In this document: piece by piece, positions 60,998 through 64,000 of the stretch
How positions within the stretch are numbered: the stretch's first letter is position 1
Layout of the letters: the number at the start of each line of letters is the position of its first letter
DNA from: Diphasiastrum complanatum
Lineage: Eukaryota; Streptophyta; Lycopodiopsida; Lycopodiales; Lycopodiaceae
Assembly: GCA_029204225.1 (NCBI GenBank)
Contig: CM055095.1
Location: forward strand, 36,603,078 to 36,667,077
Direction: 5' to 3'
DNA length: 64,000 nt
Notes under the pieces: generated by a model
What the model saw: only the letters and a program-made list of their open reading frames with translations
The model's database searches: none
What the model was told of the DNA's origin: nothing
Translations under genes and position numbers: made by a program

Positions 60998-62614
60998 TTG
61001 CGCCTGAGAGCGATATTTGAAATTTTGCATCTATTGCTTTTGTTTAAAAAGTCTAATTTTGATTCTAGTTTGCTTTCTTTTTTTTATGAATTTGGTATTA
61101 CTGATAGTTTGAAGTATTTCAAATCTCTTTTTTCTCCTTTTCTTTTTATTCTTCTTTCTAAAACTAAGGGCCCTGGTGTGGAGGCATTTTCTGAAATATA
61201 TCTCAGATTTAGGTCCCTGCTCAATACTCTATTATTCAGATCTCAGAATAAGGACATGATTCATTATCAAGACCTAGTGGCACTTGACAAGCATATCAAT
61301 AAAACTAAGCTTGACAAAATGTTTACCAAGTTACATAATGATTTCAAGTCTGTAGATGAGTGCCCAATTCACAATAAAAAATGTAGATTTGTTGATTTTC
61401 AATCTGCTTTTATTTTTTTTTCTTTTGTTAAATATTTCTGACGATTCGAAGGCTGTTCCTTCCACTTCTGAAGCTGTTTCTTCTAATGGCACAAAGTCTA
61501 AAAAGTCAAAGATTGTAGATATAGATACTTTTTTTATTGATACGAGCGTTAATTTAGATGATTGTTCAGATTTTGATCCTGTTCGAAATAGGGCATCGTT
61601 TATAGGCCCTAGAACACTCACTACCCTTTCTCCTTCTGATAAATCTTTGATCACTTTGCCAAATTATACTATAGATAATGATTCCATTTTGACAATATCG
61701 AATATATTGGATCTTTTTGACTTCACTGAAACTGAGACTCTTTGCATTTTGAGCAAAGAGCTTGATGAATTTTCGAATATAATTGATTTTGATGCTGATG
61801 ATCTTCTCCCTAGTGTTGACGATGATGTACATAATGATAAGTTTTATTTAGGAAAAGATTGCTTGAAAATGGCTGTGGAGGAAATGCACAACAAAGAAGA
61901 TGATCTACCTTCTGAGGAGGAGTTTCTCATAATCCAAAGTCAACTTGGTTTTCCACAACCAACTGTCTATTCACCAACAATATTGACATTGAAAGGTGGA
62001 CATAATATTGATGGAGAGACAATAATCAGGGAAGACAAAGCCGAATGCGTAAGTTTTTGTATCTTATCATGTACTAGTAGATTATGTAGCCGAATTCGTT
62101 ATGTCAGATTATATACTGGAGCTTACTTTGTTTTTTTATCATTTCAGGAAACAATTTTCCTTGATGATTTTGCAATTCGTCGAGGAGGGCAGAGATCTTC
62201 TACTGGAGAATTTTCTAGAGATCATGCACTGGAGCACTATCTGAAGTTTTCAAGAATAATGAGATAAGTGTTGCCCATTCAAAGTTTCATCAACATGGTG
62301 AGACTATGATTATGGCAATCAAGACACTGTCTCATTTTCTTGGAGGACATAATTTTAATAAGGTGCATAGAATAATTTTTGTAAAGAAAACCATCGTGGT
62401 TAAAAATTTAGGATATGGACCAGTGAATTCCATGCTCAGATCATCTCATTTTACATTGTATGCTGCTTATGTTGATCTGAGTAAGCATGAAAACTATGAG
62501 CTGTTGGATCCATACAAAAGAAGAAAATTGTTGCATGTTGCAACTTTCATTGGAGAAAATATCAGAAGCAGAGTAGATACTGCTAAATTGTACTTTGTAC
62601 ATATTTTTATTTAA
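60998..62614 (+). pseudogene. Unrecognised acidic-protein gene, divergent partner of the H3-like gene
   Basis: The first frame starts at ATG 60,998 with a hydrophobic N-terminus, then HYQDLVALDKHINKTKL and a CPIHNKKC pair. At a T9 run (61,413-61,421) the frame shifts by one. The continuing frame has a Lys-rich patch (TKSKKSK) and a long Asp/Glu-rich region (DFDADDLLPSVDDD, KEDDLPSEEEF). A GTAAG...TTTCAG pair at 62,049-62,147 could be a 99-bp intron, but the frame stays open through it. The C-terminal part (KFHQHGETMIMAIKTLSHFL, NYELLDPYKRRKLLHV) ends at 62,614 in another frame, so at least one more break exists. No domain recognised. Confidence 0.5.
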
Positions 62615-62789
62615 TATACAAGATTTTTTTGTGTGTCTATAGCCTACTGGCTTGTATAAATTTGCATGATTTTTGAAATTTTTTATAATCCGTCGATTTT
62701 GTATTATGACAAATTTAGATTCTTCTGTAAAACCACTGGAAAAGTTGCAATATATAGCTGTTTTTTGTGCTAGTCCCGCCATGTTTATT
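62615..62789. other. AT-rich boundary stretch
   Basis: It holds the presumed 3' end of the acidic-protein gene and the abrupt left edge of the Copia relic. No inverted terminal repeat matching the region near 58,970 was seen. Confidence 0.3.
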
Positions 62790-64000
62790 TTATGTGCAAA
62801 CTTTCTATGTAATAGAATGACTAATAGTGCCATTAAAGGACTTACACCTTATGAAGTATTGTTTGGAAAAAAACCAAATCTTAGTGATTTGAAAGTTTTT
62901 GGATGTACTTGTTATGTACATATTCCTTTAGAAACAGGGAAAAAGGAAGATTCCACTTCTTTCAAAGGCATCTTTGTTGGTTATAGTGAAAGTAAGAAAG
63001 CTTATAGGATATTTGATCCTACTACCAAAAAAGTTGTTGTAAGTAGAGATGTAGTTTTTGATGAATCTCTCCAAGCCAAAGGAAAGGTGACTTCCAACAA
63101 CACTCAACTTGTCAAGGATCATGTTATGGCTGAGGAGGAACTTCATGAAGATGAAGACCAAGTGGAACTTAGTCAAAGTCCAAGGGTGCCAAGAAGATCA
63201 ACAAGGACAAGGATTGAGCCATCAAGGCTCACTTATAGTGACAAAGGGGAGCAAAGGGAAGATTCTCAACTACTCAACCCTTATACTTTCTTGACTACTA
63301 TGCTTGAAGAACCAACTAGTTTTGAGGAAGCAAATAAGTCTCAATATTGGAGGAAAGCTATGTAAGTAGAGTTTGATGCACTAATCGAAAATCAAACTTG
63401 GAAGCTTGTTGATCTACCTTATGGAAAGAAGCCTCTTACTTGTAAATGGATATATAGATTGAAATATAATCAAGATGGTTCCATTCATAAGTATAAAGCT
63501 AGACTTGTAGCAAAAGGGCATTTGCAAGTCAAAGGCATAGATTATGATGAAACCTTTGCACCTTTTGCAAAGCTTGTGACTATTAGATTAATCATATGTC
63601 TTGCTACTTCTTTCAAATGGGAGCTCTTCCAACTTGATGTGACAAATGCTTTCTTGAATGGATTTTTGGAAGAGGAAATCTACATGTGCCAACCCGAGGG
63701 CTTCATCGAAGATGGAGTAGAAGACAAGTGTGTTTCTTGAAGAAGGGTCTTTATGGACTCAAGCAAGCACCAAGAGCATGGTACTCTAGGTTGCATTCCT
63801 ATCTTATTGCCATTAGATTTGTTGTAAGTTCTTATCATTGTACTACAAATGTAACGATGGGAAGATCATTATCTTAGTTTTATATGTTGATGACATTATA
63901 CTCACAGGAAATGATCTAGATGGCATCAAAAATGTAAAAATTTCCTTGTCTAGTGAATTTAGAATGGTATATCTAGGACTTCTTAAATTTATACTTGGAA
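62790..64000 (+). pseudogene. Copia pol relic, cut by the window end
   Basis: It begins inside integrase (NRMTNSAIKGLTPYEVLFGKKPN) and runs through VFGCTCYVHIPLETG. Reverse transcriptase follows ([48 protein letters not shown]), with LYVDDIILTGND near 63,884. A TAA at 63,363-63,365 replaces a CAA seen in the sister copy at about 10,430, and a frame break lies near 63,735. Same family as 9.97-10.67 kb. It continues beyond 64,000. Confidence 0.9.

Overview
The window is nuclear DNA of a land plant. Two host genes with spliceosomal introns are surrounded, and their introns filled, by retrotransposons, microsatellites and palindromic repeats. Both host genes are plant-type: a sorting nexin 2 homologue, and a calreticulin of the plant calreticulin-3 class ending in HDEL. 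Large repeat-filled introns and L1-like elements with an RRM-type ORF1 would fit a large-genome non-seed plant such as a fern, but the sequence alone does not settle the lineage.

Layout. 1.4-15.2 kb, minus strand: SNX2, five exons joined by phase-0 introns, about 557 aa, with Copia and LINE debris in intron 1 and palindromic repeats in introns 1 and 4. 15.7-19.2 kb: AT-rich duplicated DNA, a Helitron/PIF1 helicase relic and a Copia relic. 21.2-34.3 kb, minus strand: calreticulin, 14 exons, 424 aa. Its 9.2-kb intron 12 holds a head-to-tail series of LINE-type insertions in one orientation, several ending in a hairpin, AATAAAG and a (CT)n tract. 34.8-43.6 kb: an old Copia element split by a young, complete Copia element (36,657-42,814) with two 682-bp LTRs that look identical, a 5-bp target duplication (TTCCA), primer-binding site, polypurine tract and a gag-pol frame broken by one stop codon. 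45.2-46.9 kb: another Copia relic. 46.9-54.3 kb: two related LTR elements without pol in opposite orientation, one with gag-like coiled-coil ORFs and one with a CCHC gag. The long (GA)n arrays at 50.5-51.0 kb appear to lie in the transcribed part of the second element's LTR. 55.2-57.6 kb: degenerate minisatellites. 57.6-59.0 kb: a Gypsy-type gag relic. 62.8-64.0 kb: a Copia relic running off the window.

The most unusual segment is 59.0-62.6 kb. A divergent histone H3-like gene on the minus strand, with a long C-terminal extension of unknown nature, lies head-to-head with an unrecognised acidic-protein gene on the plus strand. The 0.85 kb between them has two opposed TATA boxes, an 18-bp CACGTG palindrome, and a leader motif repeated in both transcript directions. 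Both genes carry disruptions, including frame breaks at T8 and T9 runs and three in-frame TAG codons in the histone fold. I found no described element with this arrangement in memory; it is the best candidate here for an undescribed system.

All exon joins, repeat identities and family assignments were made by eye from the sequence; no alignments or searches were run.
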